Shown piece by piece: positions 45,250 to 59,137 of a stretch of DNA of 64,000 nt. The position numbers were made by a program, and so were the translations under genes. The notes beneath the pieces are model-generated. The model was given only the letters and a program-made list of their open reading frames with translations, did no database searches and had not been told where the DNA came from. The stretch is taken from contig NC_045145.1 of assembly GCF_008831285.2 (NCBI RefSeq), positions 18,784,802 through 18,848,801 on the forward strand. The letters are read 5' to 3'. How positions within the stretch are numbered: the first letter of the stretch is position 1; every line of letters starts with the position of its first letter. Source of the stretch: Nymphaea colorata (Eukaryota > Streptophyta > Magnoliopsida > Nymphaeales > Nymphaeaceae).

Positions 45250-48200
45250 TTTTCTTTTTTGTTCTTCAGCAACTTTAATTTTTGGTCTCCCTTCAAACTC
45301 CACGAAGGCTTTCTAATATCAACGGTTGACAACTCACCACGTGTCCTTTCTTGGAATCTTTGCAGCGGAAGGACGTCTGCCGTAGGCTCTATGCTTCACG
45401 TGCCCTTTGGTGTTAAATTTGCTCCACGTCATTTTACCGTGGTAACTTATTAAATTTTAATTTTGTTCAATGAAATCTTTTCATTTAGAAATCAGTTTCT
45501 TTACAATTTATTCTCGTAATCGGTTTTCAGGTTTCTGTTGTGTTATATAACATTCAGAGTTAAAGAAAAAAGTATGTATCGTATCCCCACGTCCAATCAG
45601 GCACATCTAGCTCAAGGATGATGTATCAAAACTTGGATTGAAAATCAATCCATTGTCATAAAAAACGAGTCGACCCTAAACCGAATCAGATCATCTCTGG
45701 CCCTTCTTAATTCCAACTACTGATTAACAAGTTTCTTTATTGCGGAAATTAACGCACGATGGATGAACGGCACTCAAGATTGAAAACGGCACACGTTCAT
45801 TCAATGCAGAAATTCAAATTCTACTTATTTTTGACTGGTCGGTGTATGTTTTATCAGATACCAGTTATTTTCTCGAGTCGGTGGTTTAAGTGGGATCGAT
45901 TCAATCAGAAAGTCCACATGTCAATTACTTATGTTATTTAATGTCAACAATAATTGTAACGAATATTGTTTTTTTTTTTTTTTTGGGAAAAATAATTAAT
46001 TTTCGTGACGTGTTGAGTTGCTAGTAAATATTTTAATAAAACAATCTAAAGCTAAATCTTCGTTCCGTTTGTATTCACTTGAATCTTAAACAGAAGAAGT
46101 GAAAAGAAAACTTAAGGAGACGGAAAGTTAAAGAGTCTCCCACTGGTTTATTAGGCGCTTTTATGAAGCGTCCTTGTTCCCCAAAACTATGTGCTTGAGA
46201 GACAAACCTCCACATGTAATGTTAGCAGAAGAGGAAGAAGCTGATGTATTATTAAATGATGAGATAATACATTTGAAGCGGGAAGCGGGAAGCGGATTCT
46301 GCAGAGGGGAAGCGGGTTTTGTTGGTAACTGTGGGCTGAGCGAAGGGGGGCTGCGAGAGCGAGCTGCCGAAGGATCCGGGTCGGGCCCCACCCCCAGCGC
46401 ATTGAGATCTGGATATGGTTGTCTGGACTGACCAAGTTCCATCGAGAGACCCGCCAGAAAGGGTCCCAATTTCCGGTGGGCTTCCAAACCCTCGGTCCCG
46501 TACGCCTCAGTTGACCTGAGGAGTCGGATCTCGGATCAGATCATAATCCAAAACATGTATCTTTTCAAAAAGAAAAGAAGGTTAACGATTTATCGTTTTT
46601 TAAAAACTTGAAAGCCTTTCATTTTGTTTTTTAACAAAAAAATGCACTTTTTAATTTAGATAATCTGCTTAGACAGTGCCTACAAAAATCAAAACTGGAC
46701 ATTCAGATGGATTTGGATCCAAGCTCCGCCTGACTTCCGGAAAGCAAAATCCAGATCCAACAGTAGTAGGATCCATCGCTCTCACTGAACGACGCTTGTC
46801 AGCTTCCAGACTCGCGGCCACCTAAAACGCTGGATTCGGTGGAAACGCCCAATCATGTTTCTCTTTTGGAAAATTCTCCACCTAAAACCGCGGAAAATTC
46901 CTATATATTTTGTTCAAAATCTCCTTTGATATTTTTAAACAAAAAGTGGATCTCAGATCCACCTTTTTATAAAATCATAATTGCCTCTAAAATACTTATA
47001 AATTTAAGAACCATGGATTTCAGATCAGGCCCATCGCTCCCCATCCATTTTTAAACCAAATCTTTTATCAATGTAAAACGATAAAAATAAAAACTCCAAG
47101 TGTTAGATCATTGATGAACCATGGATGTCAGAGCTCGTTGGATGTCGTCTCAGATCTTTCTAAAGAAAAACATTTACCGTCAGTTTTGGCTCCCTTCAAA
47201 CTTCGAAAAGACAAAGTTCATGTTACTAAAATAATATTAAAAGATCTCGAGAAAATTCCAATATAATGATAATACCGGACCCACATCGTCGAATCAGGGG
47301 GTGCAATAACAATTAAATGGCGAATGAAAGGAAAAGTGAGAAACTACAAAATCATATCCTACGCCCGTCTTTGTGGCCGTATGAGTCTATGTGCCCTGAA
47401 TCGGGATGCGCGGGAGATGTATCCGGTAAGCGGGCAGTCCACTGGCTGATTTGGATAGACTTTTATCTGCACATAACATAATGTCTCCTGCCAAACATTG
47501 TAATTTTTAAATTTTACAACAGTTATTGATCAAATAGCAAAAAGTGCAGAATACATCCAAAAACCTGATTTTGTAGGAAGAAGTTCAGTTTTCCATGTGC
47601 CATTCAAATTTTTTTTAAAAATATAACTTATTAAAAAACTTAGGTTTTATAAAATCTAGTTTTTACAAAACTAGATAAAAAGAAGGAGGTGTTTGGATCC
47701 TCCAAACGCCGGCTTAACTATTCAAGGATGAGTTGCCTCCGGCATTCGAGGCGCGTTCGAGTGACTCGGGATACCAAGATTTTGACAAAGTGCGGCTTTT
47801 GTGCGCATCGTTCACACGCTAACTCAGAAATATCCTTTGCTTTTCAAATGGTTTAGCTGTTACGTGACGAAGAAAAGTTTGCAAGTTGTTCAGTCAAATC
47901 GAGGAGGATTGCTCTTGACCAGACTTACTTGAAATGGGAATCGCATTTCCAGCGAAGATGGAAAACCAGTCCCCATCTCTCGGAGGGCGTTCTCTAATTT
48001 CCTGGCGAAAAGGAGTTCGACGTCTTCGATTTTTCCATCTCTTCGAGCTCCTCCAAATTCTAACGCAGGAATTCATCTTCTGTTCTCCTAAAACCCAGAT
48101 ATGAAATATTCGGTTATAACATTTCGAGATAAAAGGATTTCATTTCACCTCTGGTTATCGGCCGCTGATCGTCGGCGACATCCACGGCGCGATGAAAATG

Positions 48201-48680
48201 AACCATCGTTCACCGGAAGGAAGGAAATAACATAAAAAAAAAAAAAAACCGCCGGTATTCCAGTAAAACCTCCTCCCATGCTTTCCCACGAGCCCGCCCG
48301 TCTCGAGAAATCTAGGGGCCGAAGTATCTGACCGCGCTTTCGAACCGAGTCGTACTGTCTGCTTTCTTTTCTTCGTTCATGAATCATGGTAGCTTCCTTT
48401 TCTCTGCCCCCTTTTACTTTTCTTCCAGTGAGGGAAACTAATAACACCAGGTCAAGCAAAGAATATCCTTCGGAACCAAGAAAATGGCGGTTCACCGCGT
48501 CCTTAATCCCCGCTTGACCCTACACAGTCACCGAAACGACCTGACCGTCGCATTGATGGCATCACGTCAAAAGAATAGAAGAAGAGAGAGGCTTCATAGT
48601 CATAGAGGGGAAGTGGAAGGTGGGGTTTGTGCTCCGGCTCCGCCACTCCCTGGTCCGAAGTCCAGGGATCCGAACCTTCT
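45250..48680. other. intergenic DNA between FAR-D and GAD, no gene recognised
   Basis: No family is recognised. About 46,140-46,540 is GC-rich with a GAAGCGG word repeated four times. Open frames at 47,894-48,495 are on the opposite strand to GAD and resemble nothing I know; they may simply reflect high GC near the GAD promoter. Homology to the FAR array ends at about 45,250. Confidence 0.5.
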
Positions 48681-48682
48681 GG

Positions 48683-48689
48683 TATAAAA
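48683..48689 (+). promoter_or_regulatory. TATA box of GAD
   Basis: TATAAAA in a GC-rich context, 111 nt above the GAD ATG, implying a 5' leader of roughly 80 nt. Confidence 0.7.
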
Positions 48690-48799
48690 CCGCCCCCACC
48701 TCCGATTCCTCTGCACATCCCAAATTCGCCATTGCCCTTTTAGCGATCGAGTTCTCTCCCTTTCTCATTCCCTCACCGGAAAACCGCTAAGTGAGGACA

Positions 48800-51700
48800 A
48801 TGGTTTTATCCAAAACCTTTTCGGAGTCGGACGTCTCCATCCATTCTACCTTCGCCTCACGATATGTCCGAACATCGCTGCCGAGGTCTGTATGTCTTCT
48901 TGTGTCTGTAATCTACATGTCTTCGCGTGATTGAGAGATGGGGAAAGTTTCTGAATCTCGAAAACGTTTGCAGGTTCAGGATGCCGGAGAACTCGATACC
49001 CAAGGAGGCGGCGTACCAGATAATCAACGACGAGCTGATGTTGGACGGGAACCCGAGGCTGAACCTGGCGTCCTTCGTCACCACCTGGATGGAGCCGGAG
49101 TGCGACCGCCTCATCATGTCCTCCATCAACAAGAACTACGTCGACATGGACGAGTATCCCGTCACCACTGAGCTTCAGGTACTCATATCGTCACGTCGCC
49201 GGCTGAATTCACGATCCCCATTTTCTCTGCTGTTCGTTCTTTCGCTTTCCCTTTTGCTCCTCTGCACTTTCTGTTATCAAGCCAACGGGAAGATTAAAAA
49301 GAGTTTCGTTCTGGAAGAATGCAGGATGTGCCGGCAAATGCCAACACCTCTCTCTCACTCCCGGAAAATGTGAAAGCTAGCCCATCGGCTGATGCTAAAG
49401 AAGGTTGCTGACTTCTCTGAAGCAGTTACCGGTTCCATGGCTTCCGCTAATGAACCGGTTCTGTTCTTTTCTGATGGTTCCACGTTGTGGTCGGGCCCCG
49501 GCCTCGGCTCGGTCGCTTCGTAATCGCAACCGAGCTTGGGGTCCGGCTCGTGGCTTACGCCGCTTGCCTCGAGCCCGACCCAGCAAGTTTCTCACAGAAA
49601 AATGGAGCCTCACTATTCGTTTTTTTAATAAGATTAATACAACTATTTTGTTTATCATTTTTTAGACGTATATGGTGAGGAAAAAAGAGAAACTTTTTCT
49701 GAAAATCAATCTCCATCTTTTATATAAAAGAGAATTCTTTTTCTTTTCCTAGTCGGGAAAAAAAAAAAAACTTCTTCTACAGTTCGGGAATCTGTTTCTT
49801 GCGAAAGCAAATTGTTTTATGTTGCTTTTTTTTATTTTGTTTGGAAGAACAACATGGTTATATGTTGGGACAACGTGATTCCAAATATCTTTGAGGCTGT
49901 CCTACACGGACGACAAACTATTTTTCTGAAAATTTTATTGAAAAGCGCTTCAAAGGGTTGACAGGATAGCAAAACTTGTTTGAGTTTTAATTTTCTTTCC
50001 GTTAATCGCTTAAATAACTGAAAAAAGTAGTTAAATAAAAACGAAGATTAAGTTTAAGCATGTTTTTTTAATCAAAAGTATAATTCCGATTTAAATAATA
50101 ATAGATGGAAATCATGTGAAAAATGGTGGGGAAAAAGGTCGAGTTTATTTTCTTTCTAAAGACTTTACCAGGCAAATCAAACACGACTGAAATCATGAGG
50201 TAAGTCACCGGTGGATGACTTTTTCGTGTTCAGCGTGCCACTGGTCCGACTTTGCCAGGTCTCTTGGGAGGAGGCTCTCAACCATTTGACTGAAAATTTG
50301 CTAAAAAAAAAACTTTCTTGACCTTTTCAAACACGTTTAGAAAAATTTTACGAACTAACGGCCTTTAGGATAAAGATTTTTCATTCAACATAGAAATATT
50401 ATTCTCTGCTCACATGGCTGTGGGGGAAAGGATTCCCTTCTGACAATGAAGAAGAAAGTAAGAAAGTCGAAGCACTTTTGAAGCCTGACAACACTATCCT
50501 AGCACCTGCCTTTGAGTCTTTTTCTTGAAAATTGATCTCCCTGTGGGTTGGAGGTAGTTTAACATAAAGGAATCTCGAAATGAAGGAAGGTAGATGTAGA
50601 ACTATTCTTTTATAGATCTATGTATAGAGTGTCCTTCGTGCCCATTGCAAACGACCCCATAGGAGATTCTGATGTATGGGACACTTTGCCAACTGCGTCT
50701 GGATATCGATGTTATGGGACACTCATAAAATGTGTCTACTGTCGAACGATGATCCTGCAAGATCTCTTGTGTGGTCTTCTTTTAGAATACCAAGCAAGAT
50801 CTTCTTGTCCAAATTAACGAACTCAAGTCATAGCCTTGGTGGCTTCTGGACTTGAGCTCGTGCTTGACCATAGATCTATGTTAGGTACTTAGTATTGTGC
50901 TTATTTGAGCAGTTGCAGGAATTGAGTCTAGCTAGCTGCTGCAGGGAAGGAATGAGGGTAGCTGATCTGAACTCCACACTTTGTATGACCCATTGTTTAA
51001 ACAAGGATAGATTTGGGCGCTGCAGAATTTCAAATTCAGGTTGATTAGCAAAAACTTTAGTTCTGAGGTCCGACATGAGATTCTCAATGATCTCAGATAG
51101 AGCCAGTTTCACAAAGAAAGCCTTTGAGTGTGAGTGATGAATGCGCGTGATGAGAGGGAGGAGGGCTGTTTACTGACGGATGTTGTTGCAGAACCGGTGC
51201 GTGAACATGATCGCGCATCTCTTCCACGCGCCGCTGGGGGAGTCGGAGGCAGCGGTGGGAGTGGGGACGGTGGGCTCGTCGGAGGCCATCATGTTGGCCG
51301 GCTTGGCGTTCAAGAGGAAGTGGCAGAACAAGAGGAAGGCGGAGGGGAAGCCCACCGACCGTCCCAACATCGTCACCGGCGCCAACGTACAGGTGTGCTG
51401 GGAGAAATTCGCCCGCTACTTCGAGGTGGAGCTGAAGGAGGTGAAGCTGAGTGAAGACTGCTATGTCATGGACCCCCACAAAGCGGTGGAGATGGTGGAC
51501 GAGAACACCATATGCGTCGCCGCCATCCTCGGCTCCACACTCAACGGCGAGTTCGAAGACGTCAAGCTCCTGAACGACCTGCTCGCCGAGAAGAACAAGC
51601 TCACTGGGTAAGATCTTGGCGCTACCAACTTAAATTCTCCCTGTTTTAGAGCAGAGATGGAAATGATGATGGGTAGAACAGAAATTAGTTGAAAATGGTT

Positions 51701-52953
51701 TTTATCTCCTTTCTTATTTCACTTTTACAATTCAAATCTATGCTTTTGATAGATATTGTGTGTGAAAAGGAAAAAAAATCAAGTACTTAACCGAAATCAT
51801 CTTGAATTGGTTTCCTGTTCTCTCGATCAATCGTTTCCAATTACCAAACTGAACCTGTAAATGAGATTGAATTGGACAATCTAGTGACTTAACTTGGGGG
51901 TCGTTTGGTTTCTCTAGGTGGGATACGCCCATCCATGTGGACGCAGCCAGCGGTGGCTTCATTGCACCGTTCATCTACCCGGAGCTGGAGTGGGACTTCC
52001 GGCTGCCCTTGGTGAAGAGCATCAATGTTAGCGGCCACAAGTATGGTCTCGTCTATGCCGGCATCGGCTGGGTCATCTGGAGGGGGAAGGAGGACCTGCC
52101 CGAGGAACTCGTCTTCCACATCAACTACCTGGGTGCCGACCAACCCACCTTCACTCTCAATTTCTCTAAGGGTATTGAATCAAGGAACTTGCTTCTCTGC
52201 TCCCTACTAATACCACCAATGTAACTTGAATGAGAAATTAATGGCTCTCAAACTTTTGCAGGATCGAGTCAGGTGATTGCTCAGTATTACCAGCTTATTC
52301 GTCTTGGTTTTGAGGTGAGGCTCCCCAAGTGCTTCTGTTTTCCGTCCTCATGAACTGAGATTCTCTGTCATTTCAAAGGTTGTATTTCTTCTTATTAACT
52401 GATGAATAATCTGGTTAACTGAATGGGGAATCAGGGGTACCAGAACGTGATGGAGAACTGCCGGGAGAACGCGGTGGTGCTGAAGGAAGGTCTGGAGAGG
52501 ACGGGGCGCTTCAAGATGGTGTCCAAGGACATGGGTGTGCCGCTGGTGGCCTTCTCCCTCAAGGACAGCAGCAGGCACGACGAGTTCGAGGTGTCCGAGT
52601 ACCTCCGCCGCTTCGGCTGGATCGTGCCGGCCTACACCATGCCGGCCGACGCGCAGCACGTCACGGTGCTGCGCGTCGTCGTCAGGGAGGACTTCAGCCG
52701 CACCCTGGCGGAGCGCCTCGTCATGGACATCGAGAAGGTGCTCCACGAGCTGGACGCTCTGCCGCCCTCTAAGCCCATCGCTACTGCCGTCACCGGGGTC
52801 GACTTCCAAGAGAAGAAGAAGAAGCTCGACGGCAGTAACTGTAATGGCAAGGTCCTGGTCAGGAAGAAGTCGGACTTGGAGACTCAGAGGGAGATTACTG
52901 ACGTCTGGAAGAAGTTCGTCATGCAGAGGAAGATAGCCAACGGCGTTTGCTAG
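48800..52953 (+). CDS. GAD: glutamate decarboxylase, six exons
   Basis: PLP-dependent, cytosolic; converts L-glutamate to GABA and CO2. Exons: 48800-48885, 48974-49178, 51192-51607, 51918-52171, 52262-52314, 52435-52953, all GT-AG with matching phases, giving 510 aa (plant GADs are about 490-510). The N-terminus [11 protein letters not shown] and [12 protein letters not shown] is typical of plant GADs. [15 protein letters not shown] holds the PLP-binding lysine, K277. The C-terminus [16 protein letters not shown] (residues 495-510) has the Trp and Lys cluster of the calmodulin-binding domain that relieves autoinhibition in Ca2+/calmodulin-activated GADs. Exons are much richer in GC than the spacers. 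Intron 2 is long (2,013 bp). The ATG is the first below the TATA box. Confidence 0.95.
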
Positions 52954-55900
52954 CCGATCTGTCCATGCCCCTTCCCTTGCCTTCACCCATCGGATTCATC
53001 TTTACTTTTTTTCGCCTTTTTGTTTTCTGTTTTCGCCAACTCCCGGTGTCAAAATTTTGCCGTCAGTCTCGGTTCTGGTTCTTCCTCTTTTTCTCTTATT
53101 TGATTTACCGTCAATATCTATGTGAAAAAAAAAAATATGTATTCTTGGGGGAACGGGTCAACATACCAGTATTTAATCATTGGAACTTGTTGGCAATCAG
53201 AATGTCATATGTAATTGATCAATTGAATACGATTCATATTCTCTGTCTCAAAGCAGTTGTATTTTTCCTTGTTTCAGGCGTTGTTTTTCCTTTTACTTTT
53301 TTCGAACGCACCACAGATTAGAATTCTTTCTGCATTCATTCAGTTCAACGTCTATAACTTACAACTACGTGGATCAGATTTGAATTGAATATAGTTTTTT
53401 GCCATATTTGTTTTCCTTCGGATATTCGATTCAATGCAGATTTGAAAGAATAAAAGAAAAATCTATACTATATCTGAATGTGAATCCAAGTTTTACAATC
53501 CGAATTCAATTTCTTAGATTTGTATCCGACTTTTTAGACCAAATCGAAACCGTGTATTAAGATGTATATAGAGATTGGTAAAAGAATATTTATTTAAACC
53601 TGTTCTGATCGGATTACAAATACGATCAGACATCTATTTAAATATGAATCCTGAATACAAATATGATCAGAAATTTACCTAAATATGAATTCAAATTCAA
53701 TTGGATGTAAAACTGTCTCTGGTCTGTACTATATTTCTATTGTAGATTCTCCAAATTTTGACTATGTAGATACACTAAGACAAATACCTGGTGCCATTGG
53801 ACAATACCACCTCCTCCTCATTGTCAATATCTCCCCAAAAAAAAAAAAAAAAAAAAAAAACTAAAATGAAAAGGCTTTCAGAAACATTGCCAAATGTTTT
53901 TCGAGAAAAGTATAATAGAAAAACTTTATGACAAATTTATCTGTTAACAGTTATAAATCATGAACCAAAGTCCAGCTATGATGACAAAGTGTTAACAACG
54001 TGGTTTTTTACTGCTCTTGATATGCCCTTGCTCATGCTAGAGAGAGAAAAAATTGCACCAATGCAGCTGAAACTTCAGGATAAAAGTTGAAATTTCTTCA
54101 TCAAACTAATATTTTGATAAAAATGATGAACACATTACATATGTACAGTAAGCACAAAACCTACAACTATAACTTTGTGGGGATACATATATATAGATAA
54201 TTTTACATGTTATTTACTTGGCTCAGAACTTGATTTACCATGGTAAATGCTAACTAGTAAGAATGCACACTCTTGACCAAGAACTCTAGTTGAAGTGTTC
54301 TTAAGCATTATTAATTTTTTCATGAACCAGTAGTCAAGTTCTACAGCATGACTTTCAAGAGGCATTTTGCTGGACTGTGCATAAGCATGTGAAGCAAACC
54401 ATACTATTGAAAATGTCAAAAAAAATGTACCTGAATCCATTAACTTAGTTCCAACCAGCGATGGAGCAAGATATTTTGAGTGAGGGCGTGTTTGTTTAAT
54501 TAAACGAGGATCTTACAATGCACTCCTTTTAATGCAGCTTCGTATTTGAGATCCGAAGCTATCAAATTCTTCCTACAAGAAACCTTAGGCTTGAGAGACG
54601 AACACCAATATGATCAATCAACCCGATATCTTCAACGGATATCAAATGTTTCTTCGATATCTTTTTTTTTTTTTTTTTCTGAAAAGGTTTTGTTGGATAT
54701 CAAATCTAAATCAAACTTATTGTCATCCTATTTACAATTAAATATCGTAGGTGACATTTCTCTCTCTCTTTTTTTTTTTTTTTACATCGGATTAGTGCGC
54801 CCTAAAAGTTCATGAAAAGCCCTAATGGCTTAGACGGAAGTGAAAAACTCTTAGCACTGCTGGTGGGGGTGAACAACGTTGGAGCTTGACTCGTTAAAGC
54901 TAAGCTCATGAACGAGTTCGAGCAGAGTCGTTTGCTTAACAAGTCGAGCTCGAGTTCATGAATCGACTCATTCAAATAATCGAGTTGAGTTCGAGTTCAT
55001 TAAATTCACGCTCGACTTGGCTCAAAAATAATGTCTAGCGATTTTTTAAAAATCTGACTTTTTTTTATTTAAAAACCGGTGTATTGATGTTAATTAATTA
55101 TGTAAATTTTTACAAAAGCTCATTCAAGTTTGTTGAGCCTCGATTTATGGCAAAGTAATAATCTATATATTCAAACAAGTTTTTCGATCCTTAATCGAGT
55201 CGAGCTCCACATGTAACTGTTTCTGTCAAGCAATTTTCGACGAGCTCACTGAACTCGGGTTCGACTCAACTCGTGTTCACCTCCATCCTCCGGCTGGCAA
55301 ATAATGAATTAAGAAAATATCCAACCATCTATCAGAATTTGCGGTCATAAAGTTTGTCCTCAATTGATGCCTACTGTTGAAAGAGAACTCCGCCACAAAC
55401 GGTGAAGTTTTGAATTGACCTTGACTACTTCTCTTTTTGATGTTTTGAATTGATCTTTGACTTCTTCTCCTTTTGAATAACTCTTTTGTATAATTTCCGC
55501 TTGGTGGTGATGTGTGCTTTCTTAAACCACTCGTTTCACTGTTGGATTCTGCGATGCTTTAAACCATACGTGCACATCAAGCAAGCACGTTCACACTTGT
55601 ATAGATAGTATGCACCGATGATAATATGTTTCCCTTCCTATTATTTGATTATATATATATATATGTCCACTCAGGAGTCACGAGCACTCGCGGGTGTATT
55701 ATATTAAGGTTGGTACAATCATAAAATGGCTGGTGTGATTAAACATGAATGGCTGGTAGGCCGGAGGGATTTACCCTTCCAAACTCAGGATTTATCCTTT
55801 CTTATTTTCTTAGTCCCTCAACTAATTTCCAACTATTTTCTAGTTTCTCTAATAATAGGCGAGTAGAGAATTAACTTTAAACAAATATGTAAGAGAATTG

Positions 55901-56357
55901 TATACAAATCAATATTTTTAAAAAATTGCAGCTACTAGGAGATCATGACTAGCACAATGATGTCATCCAAAAGGAAAGAGGTCCTAACTACAAAAATTGA
56001 AGTGTTACAGGATCTAGTTACTCTTACTCCAGTTAGATAAATTTAAATTAAAGTAAACAAGCCTGAAGAGTGGAGCCAGTGAATTGAGTAACAAAATAGA
56101 AGTCCGTTTGAAAAGGGAAAAACCAAACTGGGGACTGAACATATTACAGATTAGATTAATCCCAATCTGGTTTAGTAAAAAAGTAACAGAAATTCCAAAA
56201 CCATATCTTAACGATCTACATGTCCAGAAGACGGGAACAAACATGATCATCCCAGAAGCAGATACAAGAGATACAAAGTTCAACAGATTACATCAATTGC
56301 ACACTTATCTTACAACACACCGAGAAGTAGCATCAGAGGGTAGTGAAAGAGGCAAAA
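52954..56357. other. GAD 3' flank and spacer, no gene recognised
   Basis: The GAD 3'UTR probably occupies the first few hundred bases. There is an A-run of about 25 at 53,836-53,862, and (TA)n near 54,188 and 55,652. A 76-codon minus-strand frame at 54,210-54,440 is discussed under findings. About 56,020-56,357 is probably the 3'UTR of the universal stress protein gene. Confidence 0.5.
54866..55292. repeat. ACTCGA-rich element with inverted ends
   Basis: The ends GGGGGTGAACAACG and CGTGTTCACCTCC are imperfect inverted repeats. Both arms are rich in CGAGTT / AACTCG words, as in 850-1,026 and 30,889-31,450. No target duplication is readable, so assignment as a DNA element is inferred. Confidence 0.45.
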
Positions 56358-57499
56358 CTAGTCCTTATCTGCTACTCCTTCCTTCACAACAGTTACAGCG
56401 CATGCTGCATTTGTCACGACGTAGTTGCTTACACTGCCGAGTAGAACCCTGTAGAAAAGAACATGTTGGTACCTTTCTTTTTTCTACCATGTTCCAGAAT
56501 TGTTTACATCCATTGAATTGCAGAAAGAAATCTCTTGGCTTTATGAAACAATTTGATGAAGAAATTCTTTCTAACCAAACTGCTACACAAAAAAAGTTGT
56601 AGCAAGATTTGACGCTTTACATGGCGTTTGACAAAAGAGGAATTCGACAAATCGAAGGCTCCATGATCAATAGCAGAGGGGAAATGGTGGTCATGGAGAT
56701 GAACACAAGGGGCAGAACATCTCTTGAAAATTCTCAATTTCAGAGAGGAAAATAAAAGGATCGAGAGAGATTGATTACCCTTTGAGTGGCCCCAGTCCCC
56801 TGCTTCCTACGACTATCGAGTCCAGCTCCAACTCGTCTACTGCATCGCACAACTTATCCCTTGGATCTCCCCAGTAAATTTTCGCAACCACTTGTGCCTG
56901 TTTGTGCAACCTATCAATATGCTTCTTATACAACGACAGTAATGAACATTCTAATTAACAACTGAATTCAGTGCCGCGCTAACCAACACCAATAACTCAA
57001 TTTTGGGACATTTTCTCCAGGGGAACGAAATTCAACAAGAAGAAAGAGATGATAGATCCTGGGGTTTACCTTGTTGGAGTTGGAAACTGTCTCTAAGATG
57101 TCAAGAACCTCAGGATCAGGGTCCCCAAGTCCATACTGCTTCAATGAATTAGATTCCTTCAACTCATGCAGAGGAATGAGCGCTGCCAAATTTCGTTCAA
57201 ACCATCAAGAACAAGAGCCGGACAATCAGAAAAAGAAGAAAAACAAAGCAAACAGGAGAATTCGTAAGATCAAAGGAAAGAAGAGGAGAAAAGACAGAAA
57301 GAGGGGAGCAGGGGTACGTGAGCCGGTGGATTCCCAGAGCTTCTTTTGAGGGAAGTCCGATTTGGTGGACTGCACGTCGATGATAACGAGCAGGTCTCCT
57401 TCTCCAACTATGTTATGGAATATGGACTGCCCATCTCAAAGCAGCCTTGCTGCTCCCGGAGTAATCCATGCCGATACCAATCTTTCGACGCCCAGACAT
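56358..57499 (-). CDS. universal stress protein (UspA) gene, exon 1 frameshifted
   Basis: Exons: 57318-57499, 57070-57182, 56779-56897, 56358-56448, all GT-AG. The start reads MSGRRKIGIGMDYSGSSKAA and LRWAV; later exons read LIPLHELKESNSLKQYGLGD, VLDILETVSNSNK, AQVVAKIYWGDPRDKL, LDSIVVGSRGLG and VLLGSVSNYVVTNAACAVTV. This is the plant single-domain USP fold with its nucleotide-binding G-2x-G-9x-G(S/T)-type stretch (GSRGLG...GSVSNYV). Exon 1 holds a 7-bp tandem duplication (TATGGAA, 57414-57420 and 57421-57427 region) that shifts the frame and gives TAA soon after LRWAV. Without those 7 bases all phases fit and the protein would be 165 aa, the usual length. It is either a young pseudogene or a sequence error. 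Confidence 0.82.
57414..57426. repeat. 7-bp tandem duplication in USP exon 1
   Basis: TATGGAATATGGA: the 7-mer TATGGAA followed by a second, nearly complete copy. Exon length modulo 3 and the downstream reading frame both require one copy. Confidence 0.8.
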
Positions 57500-58907
57500 C
57501 TCTCTCTCTTTCCCTCTCTCTGTGGGGGAAGCAGCTAAATAAAGACTTCTATGGCGAAGAAGAGAATACGTTGACGACGAAGAGACAGATCAGAAGAGGG
57601 AAGAGACCATGGGCCCCTTTCGCTTCTCTTTACAGACTACAGTACAGTGGAGGAAGCTCCGCGATCAGAATGAAGAGAAGAGGGAGCATCTTGTTTTATG
57701 GAGAGAAATTTGCTTTTTCCCGGCTAACTTTCGAACATATTCTTACCAGTGGTCTCACCTTTAGTTGACAATTGTTGAAAAGAGAAAACTGCAAGTGAAC
57801 ACGTGAAGGTTTATAACTTTATACCTTCCAACTTTAAAATTAGTTATTTATTTTTATAGAAAAATGAAGAATAGGTGCGTGTAATTTATTCAATTATAGC
57901 TAGTCAAAATGATAAGAAAAAAAACATTTTGTGAATATGTCATGAATATAATTAAGAGATTAAGGTAAATTTATTAAACATTAAAACTAATGTTTGATGA
58001 ATTTACTTTAATCCATAAAATATTTTGAGAGTGTCCCTAGTAAAAGACTATCCGTAAGAACATAAATCTCTTTTTGCATCTAACTAATTTTCTTTTTTTT
58101 TCTTCTGTAATTACAAAGGGCGCCACGTAGAATAAAATTTCCGTTTTAAGTTTTAAAAGCTAATAAATAGGCATTTAACTTTTCATAGTAATTTCCAAAT
58201 ACTAAAGTTTGGTATAGAATGACAAAGTACCCTTTAAATATCCTTTATCAGCCAAGGAAAGGGTAGTTCTTCGAGAGTATAATTTTGTCATTTTAAAACA
58301 AAAATTAATGTTCTCTTCCGACAAATGCATTTTTTTAAATCTCTTTAAAAAATTAAGCATGTATTTGTTAATTTTTTAAAATCGAATGACGGGTAGTTAT
58401 TTATTAAAAGATTAGGTGTTTTTCTATAATATTTTTTTAGATGCTTATCTTTTCATCTTAACGATGATGTGCAACGTTTATTTTAACAATGATTTCTCTT
58501 GACCAGCGACTTATTGGCCTGAAGTCGACTTTGTCTTCCCCCAACAGGCGTTGATGCACGCTCGTTTTGCCTTCTGGTGTTCACAAGAGCTGACTACAGA
58601 CATAGGCGGTTTATATTCAGTTTATATTAAAATAAAATTACTTAGATTACATTTATATCTGCAGCTAAATTTATTTATAAAGAACAATTTAGAGGGCTGT
58701 GATCTTGATATGATTTAAAAAAAAAAAAAAAGTTGTATTAAAAATTTCAAAAATATGTTAAACCAGGCGTACACCTTACGGTTTTCACTCTTTGAAACGT
58801 TAATTTAATATTAAAACTTAGGTAAACTTGAGTGGAGTAGCCCCACGAGATCGGGATCACTGTTTCATGTTTAATTGAAAATTTATTAATCATATATCTA
58901 GCTAGCG

Positions 58908-59137
<230 letters not shown>

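Noticed and set aside
47894-48495. Minus-strand open frames upstream of GAD
   Set aside because: Arg/Ser-rich translations of GC-rich promoter-side DNA with no known motif; probably shadows.
52348-52986. 212-codon minus-strand frame over the last GAD exon
   Set aside because: Antisense shadow of GC-rich coding DNA; the plus strand encodes GAD with conserved motifs.
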